Part shown: one piece after another, positions 10,915 to 19,120 of the stretch
Numbering within the stretch: position 1 is the stretch's first letter
How the letters are laid out: each line of letters opens with the position of its first letter
NCBI GenBank assembly: GCA_030653175.1
Contig: JAURZV010000014.1
Coordinates: 1 to 43,774, forward strand
Length of the DNA stretch: 43,774 nucleotides
Source: Methylobacter sp.
Lineage (GTDB): Bacteria; Pseudomonadota; Gammaproteobacteria; Methylococcales; Methylomonadaceae
Direction of reading: 5' to 3'
Notes under the pieces: model-generated
Database searches by the model: none
What the model was told of the DNA's origin: nothing
The model's input: only the letters and a program-made list of their open reading frames with translations
Position numbers and translations under genes: made by a program

Positions 10915-11368
10915 GGTCAAGATCGATAAATGATTTAAGCAAGGATAAGGGGTAGCGTTGCCCGCTGAGATATTCGTCTATACTGATAAGCACTAATGGA
11001 CTGCGCAAACGATGCCGCTCTGCTTCAATTTCATCGCGCGTTAACCAGTGAGCGGCGACGATGCCGTCATCCAATTGTTGCGTTGGGTTGTGTGAATGGC
11101 AGCGACCGGAAAAACAGACTCTGACAAAGCTGGGAAAGTCAGGATTTTTTCGCCAAAGTTGAATGGAAACAATGTGCTCAGGTTCAAACTGCCAGGCGGT
11201 TTCTTCCAGTACTTCACGTTTGACAGCAGCAATCAGGTCCTCACCTTCTTCAAGATGCCCGGCAGGCTGATTGAATTGAAGTCCATTCGAGGTTTCTTCT
11301 TCTACGAGTAAAAATCGCTGGTCTTGTTCAATAACTGCGGCAACTGTAACGTGTGGCTTCCAAACCAT
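10907..11368 (-). CDS. nudJ: Nudix hydrolase, NudJ-type phosphatase
   Basis: A 153-residue Nudix protein. The Nudix box runs from GHLEEGEDL to REVLEETAW near residues 37-59; the final Gly of the consensus EEXG is Ala here. The N-terminal [11 protein letters not shown] and [13 protein letters not shown], and the C-terminal [21 protein letters not shown], match E. coli NudJ closely. NudJ hydrolyses nucleoside tri- and diphosphates and HMP pyrophosphate. The position directly upstream of mnmA, with overlapping ends, is conserved with E. coli. Confidence 0.92.
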
Positions 11369-11565
11369 TACTGAATTCCAACTGTGAAAGTTAATATTTT
11401 ACTAGATTTGGAGATATTATGCTGGTAAAAAAGACACAGAGACGAAAACACAAGGTACTTGTTAAACTTTCGTATAAATCTTGTTTATTTTGTTGTAAAC
11501 ATAAGTGTTGAAATTCACCAAGATTGGCACTATGTTAGAAGCTTAAATATTTTATTATTACAATT
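11369..11565. promoter_or_regulatory. Divergent intergenic region between nudJ and clpS
   Basis: The two genes diverge across 197 bases, so the promoters of both the nudJ-mnmA group and clpS-clpA should lie here. The segment is AT-rich. I can see no unambiguous -35/-10 pair and no strong Shine-Dalgarno sequence before the clpS ATG. Confidence 0.4.
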
Positions 11566-11889
11566 ATGCCCGATTTTGATCCATTCAAAGATAGAGATGG
11601 CGGTTTGGCTGTTCAGGAAGCCAAACCTAAGCTGAAGAGACCGCCTTTATACAAGGTGATCTTGTTAAATGATGATTTTACGCCCATGGATTTTGTAATT
11701 GAGATTTTGATGGATTTTTTTGCCATGTCTGAAGAAAAGGCGACTCAGGTGATGCTGCAAGTACATACGCAAGGGGTTGGTGTATGCGGAATGTATTCTA
11801 AAGATGTTGCTGAAACCAAAGTATATATAGTTAATGACTATTCACGAGAACATCATCATCCGTTGATGTGCTCGATGGAAGAAGTGTAG
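11566..11889 (+). CDS. clpS: ClpAP adaptor protein ClpS
   Basis: A 107-residue adaptor that binds the ClpA N-domain and delivers N-degron substrates to ClpAP. The conserved core YKVILLNDDFTPMDFVIEIL (near residue 28) contains the Asn-Asp-Asp pocket that recognises N-terminal residues. It is followed by the family segment VHTQGVGVCGMYSKDVAETK. A flexible Lys/Pro-rich N-terminal tail precedes the fold, as expected. clpA begins 12 bases downstream. Confidence 0.97.
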   Translation: MPDFDPFKDRDGGLAVQEAKPKLKRPPLYKVILLNDDFTPMDFVIEILMDFFAMSEEKATQVMLQVHTQGVGVCGMYSKDVAETKVYIVNDYSREHHHPLMCSMEEV

Positions 11890-11901
11890 GTTGGAGAGTG
11901 T

Positions 11902-14175
11902 ATGTTAAGTAAAGAACTTGAAATTACGTTAAATAATGCCTTTAAAAATGCGCATGATAAACGGCATGAATTTATCACGGTTGAGCATTTGCTGCTGGCA
12001 TTGCTCGAAAATGCGTCTGCGCAGCCGATTTTGATAGCATGCGGCTGTGACATTAAGGCGCTACGCGGCCAGTTGACGCAATTTATTGATGAAACCACAT
12101 CGCTGATTCCGGTGGGCATCCAGCGGGAAACCCAACCTACTTTGGGGTTTCAGCGGGTGCTCCAACGTGCTGTTTTTCATGTACAGGCATCCGACAAAAA
12201 GGAAGTTTCCGGCGCCAATTTATTTGTAGCCTTATTCAGCGAACAGGATTCCCACGCGGTTTATCTGTTAAATAAACAGGATATTTCAAGACTGGATGTG
12301 GTCAATTATCTGGCTCACGGCATTTCAAAAATTGATCCTGAAAATGATTCGGCAAACAGCCGGTCACCGGAATCAGGCAATCCTGATGCCGAAGCTTCGG
12401 GCAGTCCACTGGATAAATACACCACCAATCTCAATGAAGAAGCATTGAAAGGTCGAATCGACCCGTTAATCGGCAGAGACTTGGAGGTTGAACGTACTAT
12501 TCAGACGCTTTGCCGTCGTCGCAAAAATAATCCTTTACTGGTCGGTGAAGCGGGTGTTGGCAAAACGGCTATCGCAGAGGGCTTGGCGAAACGGATTGTT
12601 GAAGAGCAAGTGCCGGACGTTCTGATGAACAGCGTGATTTATTCGCTGGATTTGGGCGCACTGGTTGCCGGCACCAAATACCGGGGTGACTTTGAAAAGC
12701 GGCTTAAAGCGTTGTTAAATCAACTCAACAAGGAACCTGATTCGATCCTGTTTATTGATGAAATCCACACCATTATCGGGGCTGGTTCTGCTTCCGGCGG
12801 AGTGATGGATGCGTCCAATTTGATTAAGCCGGCGCTGGCTTCCGGACAGTTACGCTGCATAGGTTCCACCACTTACCAGGAGTATCGCGGTGTTTTTGAA
12901 AAAGACCACGCCCTTGCGCGGAGATTTCAAAAAATTGACATACTTGAGCCTTCCGTTGAAGACACCATCCTGATTCTAAAAGGGCTTAAATCACGTTTTG
13001 AAGAACATCATGACGTTAAATATTCCTCTGAAGCATTACGTGTGGCCGCGGAATTATCGGATCGTTATATTACCGACCGGCATTTGCCCGATAAAGCCAT
13101 CGATGTTATTGATGAGGCAGGTGCAAAACAACGTATGACAGCCGAGGCTGATCGCAAACAACTTATTGATGTTGCCGAAATAGAAGATATAGTCTCCAAA
13201 ATCGCCCGAGTGCCGGCAAAATCGGTGTCTTCCAATGATATAGACAAACTGGCTAATCTGGAAAAAAATCTGAAAATGCTGGTCTTTGGACAGGACGAGG
13301 CGATTTCGGCACTGGCATCAGCAATTAAATTATCCCGCGCAGGACTTAGGGATACACAGAAGACTATCGGTTCATTTCTTTTTGCGGGGCCTACAGGCGT
13401 AGGAAAAACCGAAGTGACGCGGCAACTGGCCAAGGTGTTGGGCGTGGAGTTGATTCGCTTTGACATGTCCGAGTACATGGAGCGCCATACCGTTTCCAGA
13501 CTGATAGGTGCGCCTCCAGGCTATGTGGGCTTTGATCAGGGCGGTTTATTAACCGAACAGGTAACCAAGCATCCTCATGCAGTATTGCTGCTGGACGAAT
13601 TGGAAAAAGCCCACCCTGATGTATTCAACCTGTTATTGCAGGTGATGGACCACGGCTCATTGACCGACAATAACGGCCGCAAGGCGGACTTCCGTAACAT
13701 CATTCTGGTGATGACCACCAATGCAGGAGCGGAAGAAGGCAGTCGCGCCTCTATTGGCTTTACCCATCAGGATCATGCCACCGACAGCTTGAAGGTTATC
13801 GAAAAAGGCTTCTCGCCCGAGTTTCGCAACCGTCTGGATGCCATCATTCAGTTTAAACCATTGGATATTTCAATTGTCGGACACGTGGTTGATAAATTCA
13901 TCTTTGAATTGGAAGCCTTGCTGGCAGACAAGCACGTAACGCTGGCATTGGATGCCGATGCCCGGTTATGGCTGGCTGAAAACGGCTGCGACCCAAAAAT
14001 GGGAGCCAGGCCGATGGCGCGACTAATTCAAGAGAAAATCAAAAAACCTCTGGCTAATGACTTACTTTTTGGCGAATTGGCGCACGGCGGACATGTGCGA
14101 ATTTACGTGAAGGATAATGAACTGAACTTCGCTATCGAAAGCGCTGAGTTGATTGTTCCTGAAGCCAATTTTTAA
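11902..14175 (+). CDS. clpA: ATP-dependent Clp protease ATP-binding subunit ClpA
   Basis: A 757-residue AAA+ unfoldase that partners with ClpP. An N-terminal Clp-N repeat domain (residues 1-140) is followed by a linker, then two AAA+ modules. Walker A motifs are GEAGVGKT (about 215) and GPTGVGKT (about 496), with Walker B segments ILFIDEIH and [13 protein letters not shown]. Length matches E. coli ClpA (758). There is no ClpB-type middle coiled coil. A GGAGAG leader lies 6 bases before the ATG, and clpS is immediately upstream, so it is co-transcribed. Confidence 0.97.
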   Translation: MLSKELEITLNNAFKNAHDKRHEFITVEHLLLALLENASAQPILIACGCDIKALRGQLTQFIDETTSLIPVGIQRETQPTLGFQRVLQRAVFHVQASDKKEVSGANLFVALFSEQDSHAVYLLNKQDISRLDVVNYLAHGISKIDPENDSANSRSPESGNPDAEASGSPLDKYTTNLNEEALKGRIDPLIGRDLEVERTIQTLCRRRKNNPLLVGEAGVGKTAIAEGLAKRIVEEQVPDVLMNSVIYSLDLGALVAGTKYRGDFEKRLKALLNQLNKEPDSILFIDEIHTIIGAGSASGGVMDASNLIKPALASGQLRCIGSTTYQEYRGVFEKDHALARRFQKIDILEPSVEDTILILKGLKSRFEEHHDVKYSSEALRVAAELSDRYITDRHLPDKAIDVIDEAGAKQRMTAEADRKQLIDVAEIEDIVSKIARVPAKSVSSNDIDKLANLEKNLKMLVFGQDEAISALASAIKLSRAGLRDTQKTIGSFLFAGPTGVGKTEVTRQLAKVLGVELIRFDMSEYMERHTVSRLIGAPPGYVGFDQGGLLTEQVTKHPHAVLLLDELEKAHPDVFNLLLQVMDHGSLTDNNGRKADFRNIILVMTTNAGAEEGSRASIGFTHQDHATDSLKVIEKGFSPEFRNRLDAIIQFKPLDISIVGHVVDKFIFELEALLADKHVTLALDADARLWLAENGCDPKMGARPMARLIQEKIKKPLANDLLFGELAHGGHVRIYVKDNELNFAIESAELIVPEANF

Positions 14176-14241
14176 TTCGGCGGAGTGCAGTGACTGGTTT
14201 TTAATACGGCGGTCGAGCCGTACTGGCTATTCAAGGAACTT

Positions 14242-14271
14242 GCGTTAATCCTGTTGACACAGGATTAACGC
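14242..14271. terminator. 12-bp perfect hairpin spanning the infA stop codon
   Basis: Arms GCGTTAATCCTG (14242-14253) and CAGGATTAACGC (14260-14271) enclose a 6-base loop. The infA TAA (14265-14267) lies inside the arm that is transcribed first. No T-run follows on the minus strand, so it may be a processing or stability hairpin rather than a classical terminator. It lies between the convergent ends of clpA and infA. Confidence 0.6.
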
Positions 14272-14483
14272 ATACGGAATGTGATACGACCTTTGGTTAA
14301 ATCGTAAGGAGTCATTTCAACTTTAACACTGTCTCCGGTAAGAATTCGGATGTAATGCTTACGCATTTTTCCTGAGATATGTGCAGTCACAATATGACCA
14401 TTTTCCAGTTCGACACGAAACATGGTATTAGGAAGAGTGTCAATCACCTTCCCTTCCATTTCAATTTGATCTTCTTTAGCCAT
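14265..14483 (-). CDS. infA: Translation initiation factor IF-1
   Basis: A 72-residue OB-fold protein that binds the ribosomal A site with IF-2 and IF-3. The sequence [20 protein letters not shown] and the ending KGRITFRMR are near-canonical for proteobacterial IF-1, and the length is the usual 72. It converges on clpA, the same neighbourhood as in E. coli, where infA lies downstream of clpA with aat nearby. Confidence 0.98.
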   Translation of the reverse strand: MAKEDQIEMEGKVIDTLPNTMFRVELENGHIVTAHISGKMRKHYIRILTGDSVKVEMTPYDLTKGRITFRMR

Positions 14484-14594
14484 TTATAATAATCCAGGTA
14501 GTTAAAACCGCCAATAATAACATAAGCGCGTTTTTAACAACAGAAGTGTGTAAGGACGATAGTACATTTGTTTTTTAAGACCCTCGTTGTCTAC

Positions 14595-14680
14595 ATGAAT
14601 GCAGGAGGTAGAGCAACGCATGGAGCGGTTGCCGAGAGCTACTTTAGGCGATGCAGGAGCAGCTGTCGAGGAACTGAAGC
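14595..14680. repeat. Intergenic repeat (GCAGGAGGTAGAGCA ... CTTTAGGCGATGCAGGAGCAG)
   Basis: This segment between infA and def shares GTAGAGCA and CTTTAGGCGA(T/C)GCAGGAGCAG with 28225-28290, and part of it with 1784-1800. It is non-coding here; any open frame across it has no support. Confidence 0.55.
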
Positions 14681-14684
14681 TTTC

Positions 14685-15221
14685 TCACGCATGCATGTCA
14701 TCACCCAATTTAACGTACTCACTTTCTGCAAAAATATCCGCATTATTCTCAACCCTGTCCAGATAAGTTTTACCTTCCAGGTGATCAATTTCATGCTGGA
14801 AGATTCTCGCCACAAACCCGCTTAACTTTGATTCCACCAAACCACCTTGTTGATCGGTATAGCGAATCATTATTTCCTGATACCTCGGCACTAAAGCGCG
14901 TATCCCTGGAATACTCAAACAGCCTTCCCAGCCCTTTTCTTGTGTTTCCGACAAGACCTGAAAACAAGGATTAATCATCACCGTCGGTTCCATCAATGGC
15001 GCCGATGGATAACGGGGCGTAGGCCGCGACGCAATAATGATAATCTGTTTTGATTCGCTGATCTGGGGCGCTGCAATGCCAACTCCCGAAGTCGTTGCCA
15101 AGGTACTTTGCATCGCTTCGATTATTTGCCGAATTTCAACATCATGCACATCGGCAACGGCTTCGGCTTTTTGTCTGAGCACCTTGGCCCCTAGTTGGGC
15201 AATTTCGCGCATCATAGTCAT
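14685..15221 (-). CDS. def: Peptide deformylase
   Basis: A 178-residue Fe/Zn metalloenzyme that removes the N-formyl group from nascent chains. All three family motifs are present: GVGIAAPQ near residue 47, EGCLS with the metal-binding Cys near 98, and QHEIDH with the two metal-binding His and the catalytic Glu near 141. Its ATG overlaps the ppk stop in an ATGA arrangement, so the two are translationally coupled. It is not next to fmt, unlike the classical def-fmt pair, so a second deformylase may exist elsewhere. Confidence 0.95.
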   Translation of the reverse strand: MTMMREIAQLGAKVLRQKAEAVADVHDVEIRQIIEAMQSTLATTSGVGIAAPQISESKQIIIIASRPTPRYPSAPLMEPTVMINPCFQVLSETQEKGWEGCLSIPGIRALVPRYQEIMIRYTDQQGGLVESKLSGFVARIFQHEIDHLEGKTYLDRVENNADIFAESEYVKLGDDMHA

Positions 15222-17305
15222 TGCAATTCATGCATAAGCACAGTCTGAGCCTGAATCGGTTCCTCAGCCTCGGCTTTTTGCAACCGCTGATAGCTGCCAT
15301 CCGACTGTAAGAGCCAGGCCTGGGTATTATCTTTTAAATACAAATTCAAGTCCTGCAAAATCCGGCTTTGCAATTTCTTGTTTTCAATCGGAAAACAGAT
15401 TTCCACACGCCGGAACATATTGCGATTCATTAAATCTGCGCTGGACGCGTAAACTTCCCTGTCGCCGCCATTTTCAAACGCATAAACCCGTGCATGCTCC
15501 AAGAATCGCCCGATAATGGATCGCACCTCTATATTTTCAGATACGCCCAAAACGCCGGGCCTTAAGCAACATACGCCCCGGACAATTAATTTAACCTCAA
15601 CCCCGGCCTGTGACGCACGGTAAAGAGCCCGAATAGACTGCTCTTCAACAACAGCATTCACTTGAATAATTATTTTTGCCGGTTTTCCATTTTTGGCGTG
15701 AAGTATTTCCCTCTCAATCTTATCCATCAGTCCGCTATGCAAGGTAAACGGCGATTGCAATAATTTATTTAACCTGGTCACTTTTCCCAAACTGGTCAGC
15801 TGAGCAAATACACGCCGGACATCTTCGCCTAATTCTTTATCGCAGGAAAACAAGCCATAATCCGTGTAAATCTGTGCTGTTTTGGGATGATAGTTCCCGG
15901 TACCCAAATGCACATAATTACGCAATTGCTTGCCCTCCCTTCTTAATACCAGACACATTTTGGCATGAGTTTTATAGCCCACCACGCCATAAACCACATG
16001 CACGGCGGCTTCTTGTAATTTGGAGGCCAAATCGATATTGGCTTTTTCATCGAATCGCGCCCTTAACTCGATAACCACCGTCACCACCTTGCCGGCTCTC
16101 GCCGCCTTGATTAAGGCGCTGACAATAGGCGAATCGGCTCCGGTACGATAGAGCGTTTGCTTGATAGCCAACACGTCAGGGGAAACCGCCGCCTGACGAA
16201 TAAACTCAACGACCGGTGAAAAGGACTCAAACGGGTGATGCAGTAAAATATCGTGGCGTTTAATTGCCGCAAATATGTCTTTGCTGCGTTCCAGTTGTTG
16301 CGGGACAACAGGCTTAAAGGGGGGGAATTTAAGGTCAGGCCGACCGACCAGATCATTAATTTCCTGAATTCTGTTGAGATTGACCGGTCCGTCAACCAAA
16401 AACAAACGATCACGGCTCATTTCAAAACGATCCAGCAAAAATGTGACTGTTTCATCCGGGCATTTGGCGTCAATCTCCAGACGAACTTCATCGCCGTAAT
16501 TCCGCATAGCCAGTTCACCTTCCACGGCAAGCAATAAATCGTCAATGGCATCGTCATCGACAAAAAAATCACTATTCCGGGTGACTCTGAATTGATAGCA
16601 GCCTTTAACATTCATGCCATTGAATAACTGATCTACAAAAGCATGAATAATTGATGATAAAAATACAAAATCCGTCGTTCCGCTACCCGTTTCCTCGGTA
16701 GGTAATTGAATGATGCGGGGCAAAGCTCGAGGTGCTTGTAAAATAGCCCGGCCGCTATTTCTGCCGAAAGCATCTTTTCCGGTCAATGAAATAATAAAAT
16801 TTAAACTTTTGTTGAGGATGCGTGGAAAAGGGTGCGCGGAATCCAGTCCAACCGGCGTTAAAATCGGCAACAACTCATCGTTAAAATAAGCTTCCAGCCA
16901 TTTGAGCTGGGCTTCGGTCCATTCCTTACGGCGAATGAAACGAATATTTTCGTGGGCCAGTTTTGGAATCAAAATCTCGTTAAGGACTTTATATTGTTCA
17001 TCAACCAGCTGATGAGCATGGACGGCAATCAGCTCCAACTGCTCATTAGGGGTTAATCCATCCGGGCCGACGGCTTTTGGATCGATGGTCGCCATCTGGA
17101 TAACACTGGCCACACGAACCTCGAAAAACTCGTCAAGATTGGAACAGGATATGCACAAATAATTAAGCCTCTCAAGCAGCGGCACTTTTTCATCTTTCGC
17201 CTGCGCCAGAACCCGCTTGTTGAACTCCAGCAGGCTCTGTTCACGATTAATATAAAGCTCCGGTTTTTGAAGATCGATTATCTCTTCTGTTTCGTTTATG
17301 TCCAT
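15218..17305 (-). CDS. ppk1: Polyphosphate kinase 1
   Basis: A 695-residue enzyme that reversibly makes inorganic polyphosphate from ATP. It begins with the N domain (INREQSLLEFNKRVL), followed by the head domain and two phospholipase-D-like C domains. The autophosphorylated His lies in VGYKTHAKMCLV near residue 435. The HLGTGNYHPKTAQIYTDYGL segment and the C-terminal RVEICFPIE match PPK1. Length is typical (688 in E. coli). No exopolyphosphatase gene follows; def does, by ATGA overlap. Confidence 0.97.
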   Translation of the reverse strand: MDINETEEIIDLQKPELYINREQSLLEFNKRVLAQAKDEKVPLLERLNYLCISCSNLDEFFEVRVASVIQMATIDPKAVGPDGLTPNEQLELIAVHAHQLVDEQYKVLNEILIPKLAHENIRFIRRKEWTEAQLKWLEAYFNDELLPILTPVGLDSAHPFPRILNKSLNFIISLTGKDAFGRNSGRAILQAPRALPRIIQLPTEETGSGTTDFVFLSSIIHAFVDQLFNGMNVKGCYQFRVTRNSDFFVDDDAIDDLLLAVEGELAMRNYGDEVRLEIDAKCPDETVTFLLDRFEMSRDRLFLVDGPVNLNRIQEINDLVGRPDLKFPPFKPVVPQQLERSKDIFAAIKRHDILLHHPFESFSPVVEFIRQAAVSPDVLAIKQTLYRTGADSPIVSALIKAARAGKVVTVVIELRARFDEKANIDLASKLQEAAVHVVYGVVGYKTHAKMCLVLRREGKQLRNYVHLGTGNYHPKTAQIYTDYGLFSCDKELGEDVRRVFAQLTSLGKVTRLNKLLQSPFTLHSGLMDKIEREILHAKNGKPAKIIIQVNAVVEEQSIRALYRASQAGVEVKLIVRGVCCLRPGVLGVSENIEVRSIIGRFLEHARVYAFENGGDREVYASSADLMNRNMFRRVEICFPIENKKLQSRILQDLNLYLKDNTQAWLLQSDGSYQRLQKAEAEEPIQAQTVLMHELQ

Positions 17306-17353
17306 GTTGTGCTCAGATTCAAAATCAGTTGGTATTATGTTTGTGTGTGCTCA

Positions 17354-18268
17354 TCAACTAAATCCTCTTTTCCCCTGCAAGCCTCCGGTATGCACTGCAA
17401 TAATACGCTCACCGGGATTGAAGTAGTGTTTTTTGATTAAATCGTAGACGGCGTACATCATTTTGCCGGTATAGACCGGTTCAAGAGGAATTGTGGTTTT
17501 TAATTCAAAGTCGTCAATAAATGCGTTTAACCCGGCATTGGTTTTGGCGAAACCGCCAAAATGGTAATCCAAGTTTATCTGCCAGTTATTACGGGATTGT
17601 GACAGTATGGCGTCAACCTCCGCCGTTAAGAAACCCGCGTTTTTTAACGCCGCAAATCCCAGCACTGACACTTGTTCCGGAACTGCTTCAATAATACCCG
17701 CCAAAGTCGTTCCGGTTCCACAGGGTACGCAAAGTGTGTCATATGGAATTCCTATTTCGGCAACCAGTTCAGCTACACCTTTCAACGCCAATGCTTGCGC
17801 CCCGCCTTCAGGCAACCAGTATTGCCGAGGCTTTAAGCCGGCCGGGAGCTGATGCGGCGTATGCCAGTTCTTATATTGCCTGAGCAGCCTGTAATCGGCG
17901 CGGGATACAAATTTCAGCTCCATCCCCCAATTTTTCATATCCTGCAAAGTCGGAGTCAATATTTCCGGTTGTTCGCCGCGAACAAGCCCGACGGTTTTCA
18001 ATCCTAACACCTTACCTACATAAGCCAAAGCATGCAAATGATTGGAATAAGCACCGCCCATGCTGATCAGGGTATCCGCACCTAACGACAGTGCATGATC
18101 GAGACTATATTTAAGCTTTCGCCATTTATTGCCGGAAATCACAGGATGCAGTAAATCGTCCCGTTTTATCCACAGTTCGATTTGGTATTGCGCAAGCAGC
18201 GGATCATCAATCTTTGTTAGAATCGACGGATTGAAGGTTTTTTCCAGCTTTATGAGTTCGAGGTGCAT
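17354..18268 (-). CDS. D-cysteine desulfhydrase / ACC-deaminase-like PLP enzyme
   Basis: About 304 residues of the fold-type II (tryptophan synthase beta) PLP family. The Schiff-base lysine lies in SGNKWRKLKY near residue 47, with GGAYSNHLHALAYVG near 77 and the phosphate-binding PCGTGTTLAG near 185. The C-terminal VYTGKMMYA and HTGGLQG are typical. Members degrade D-cysteine to pyruvate, sulfide and ammonia, or open 1-aminocyclopropane-1-carboxylate; the substrate cannot be read from sequence. The ATG at 18268 gives a start only 3 bases from the divergent SRAP start. A TTG at 18298 would overlap it. No clear ribosome-binding site supports either. Confidence 0.85.
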   Translation of the reverse strand: MHLELIKLEKTFNPSILTKIDDPLLAQYQIELWIKRDDLLHPVISGNKWRKLKYSLDHALSLGADTLISMGGAYSNHLHALAYVGKVLGLKTVGLVRGEQPEILTPTLQDMKNWGMELKFVSRADYRLLRQYKNWHTPHQLPAGLKPRQYWLPEGGAQALALKGVAELVAEIGIPYDTLCVPCGTGTTLAGIIEAVPEQVSVLGFAALKNAGFLTAEVDAILSQSRNNWQINLDYHFGGFAKTNAGLNAFIDDFELKTTIPLEPVYTGKMMYAVYDLIKKHYFNPGERIIAVHTGGLQGKRGFS

Positions 18269-18270
18269 GT

Positions 18271-19020
18271 ATGTGTGGACGTTATAACTTGATCGCAACC
18301 GGGCAGCAGATTATGGATCATTTCAGATTACTGAGTTTACCCGCACACAATCCTGACTACAACATTCCGCCAGGACAAAAAATTCTCGCTATCGTGCAAC
18401 TGGAAGACGGCAGCAACAGGGCTGTTAACCTACACTGGGGATTAATTCCATCTTGGTCGAAAGCTTCCGCTCCTGCTCACGCCCCTTACCTACATCCTGT
18501 AGGCAAAGACCGTGCAATTTCCAGTCACTTGATCAATGCCAGAGCGGAAACCCTGACTGAAAAACCGTCGTTTAAAAATGCTTACCAACATCGACGCTGC
18601 CTGATTCCTGCTACCGGTTTCTTTGAATGGCAGGCTACCGACGCCGCGCCAGCTCCCGGCCGGCTTGCGGCATACACACCATCCCTGGCGATAACCGGCA
18701 AACAGCCCTACCATATACACAAACCGGATAATGCCTTGTTCGCTTTTGGAGGTATTTGGGAACATTGGGAACATGATCAGGAAACGGTTTATTCATGCGC
18801 TATTATCACCACCGTTGCCAACGACAAAATAGCGCCTATTCATGACAGGATGCCGATGATTATTACGCCCGATGATTACAATCGTTGGCTGGACAAAAAA
18901 ACCGCAATTGTCGAGATAGCTGATTTTTTAGCTGCCGACGCCTACCGCAGCATGCAGATTACCCCGATCAGCACACGGGTCAACAATCCCCTGCATAATG
19001 ATGAAAGTTGTTTAAGGTAG
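18271..19020 (+). CDS. SRAP (YedK/HMCES-type) abasic-site-binding protein with two repeat-derived inserts
   Basis: SRAP proteins crosslink covalently to abasic sites in single-stranded DNA through Cys2. The start MCGRYNL gives Cys2 directly after Met, and GAGGTG lies just upstream. Other active-site segments are INARAETLTEKPSF near residue 90, the CLIPATGFFEW segment, and IHDRMPMII near residue 190. Two stretches are absent from E. coli YedK. Residues about 64-79 (ASAPAHAPYLHPVGK) and about 124-140 (AAPAPGRLAAYTPSLAI) both coincide with repeat DNA found elsewhere in the window. The inserts flank the active site but keep all catalytic residues. It is divergent from the desulfhydrase-like gene. 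Confidence 0.9.
   Translation: MCGRYNLIATGQQIMDHFRLLSLPAHNPDYNIPPGQKILAIVQLEDGSNRAVNLHWGLIPSWSKASAPAHAPYLHPVGKDRAISSHLINARAETLTEKPSFKNAYQHRRCLIPATGFFEWQATDAAPAPGRLAAYTPSLAITGKQPYHIHKPDNALFAFGGIWEHWEHDQETVYSCAIITTVANDKIAPIHDRMPMIITPDDYNRWLDKKTAIVEIADFLAADAYRSMQITPISTRVNNPLHNDESCLR
18463..18510 (-). repeat. Repeat inserted in frame in the SRAP gene (GGATGTAGGTAAGGGGCG type)
   Basis: Read on the minus strand it contains GCCTACAGGATGTAGG, an imperfect palindrome, then GTGAGCAGGAGCGG. Its layout and the GCAGGAGC end resemble the intergenic repeats at 14595-14680 and 28225-28290. It supplies about 15 residues that E. coli YedK lacks. The match to the intergenic copies is partial. Confidence 0.5.
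18644..18692 (-). repeat. Repeat family A copy inserted in frame in the SRAP gene
   Basis: On the minus strand the unit reads GGGATGGTGTGTATGCCGCA then AGCCGGCCGGGAGCTGGCG. It matches 22985-23033 in lpdA at all but about five positions, and the two units at 25773-25874 in aceE at roughly three quarters of positions. Confidence 0.85.
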
Positions 19021-19031
19021 GGTTTATGTAG

Positions 19032-19120
19032 GTTGGGTTGATGCTGTTTCAACCCAACATTTACAGTCAGTGTGCCGGAAACGCCTGTTCTCGCTGTCGC
19101 TCGAACAGGCTTATTCCGGC
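19032..19120. terminator. Two hairpins between convergent SRAP and glucan synthase genes
   Basis: 19032-19058 has arms GTTGGGTTGA/TCAACCCAAC with a 7-base loop. 19074-19120 has a nested stem, GCCGGAA..GCCTGTTC pairing with GAACAGGC..TTCCGGC. The second abuts the stop codon of the minus-strand gene. Together they probably end both transcripts, although neither has a classic T-run immediately after it. Confidence 0.6.
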
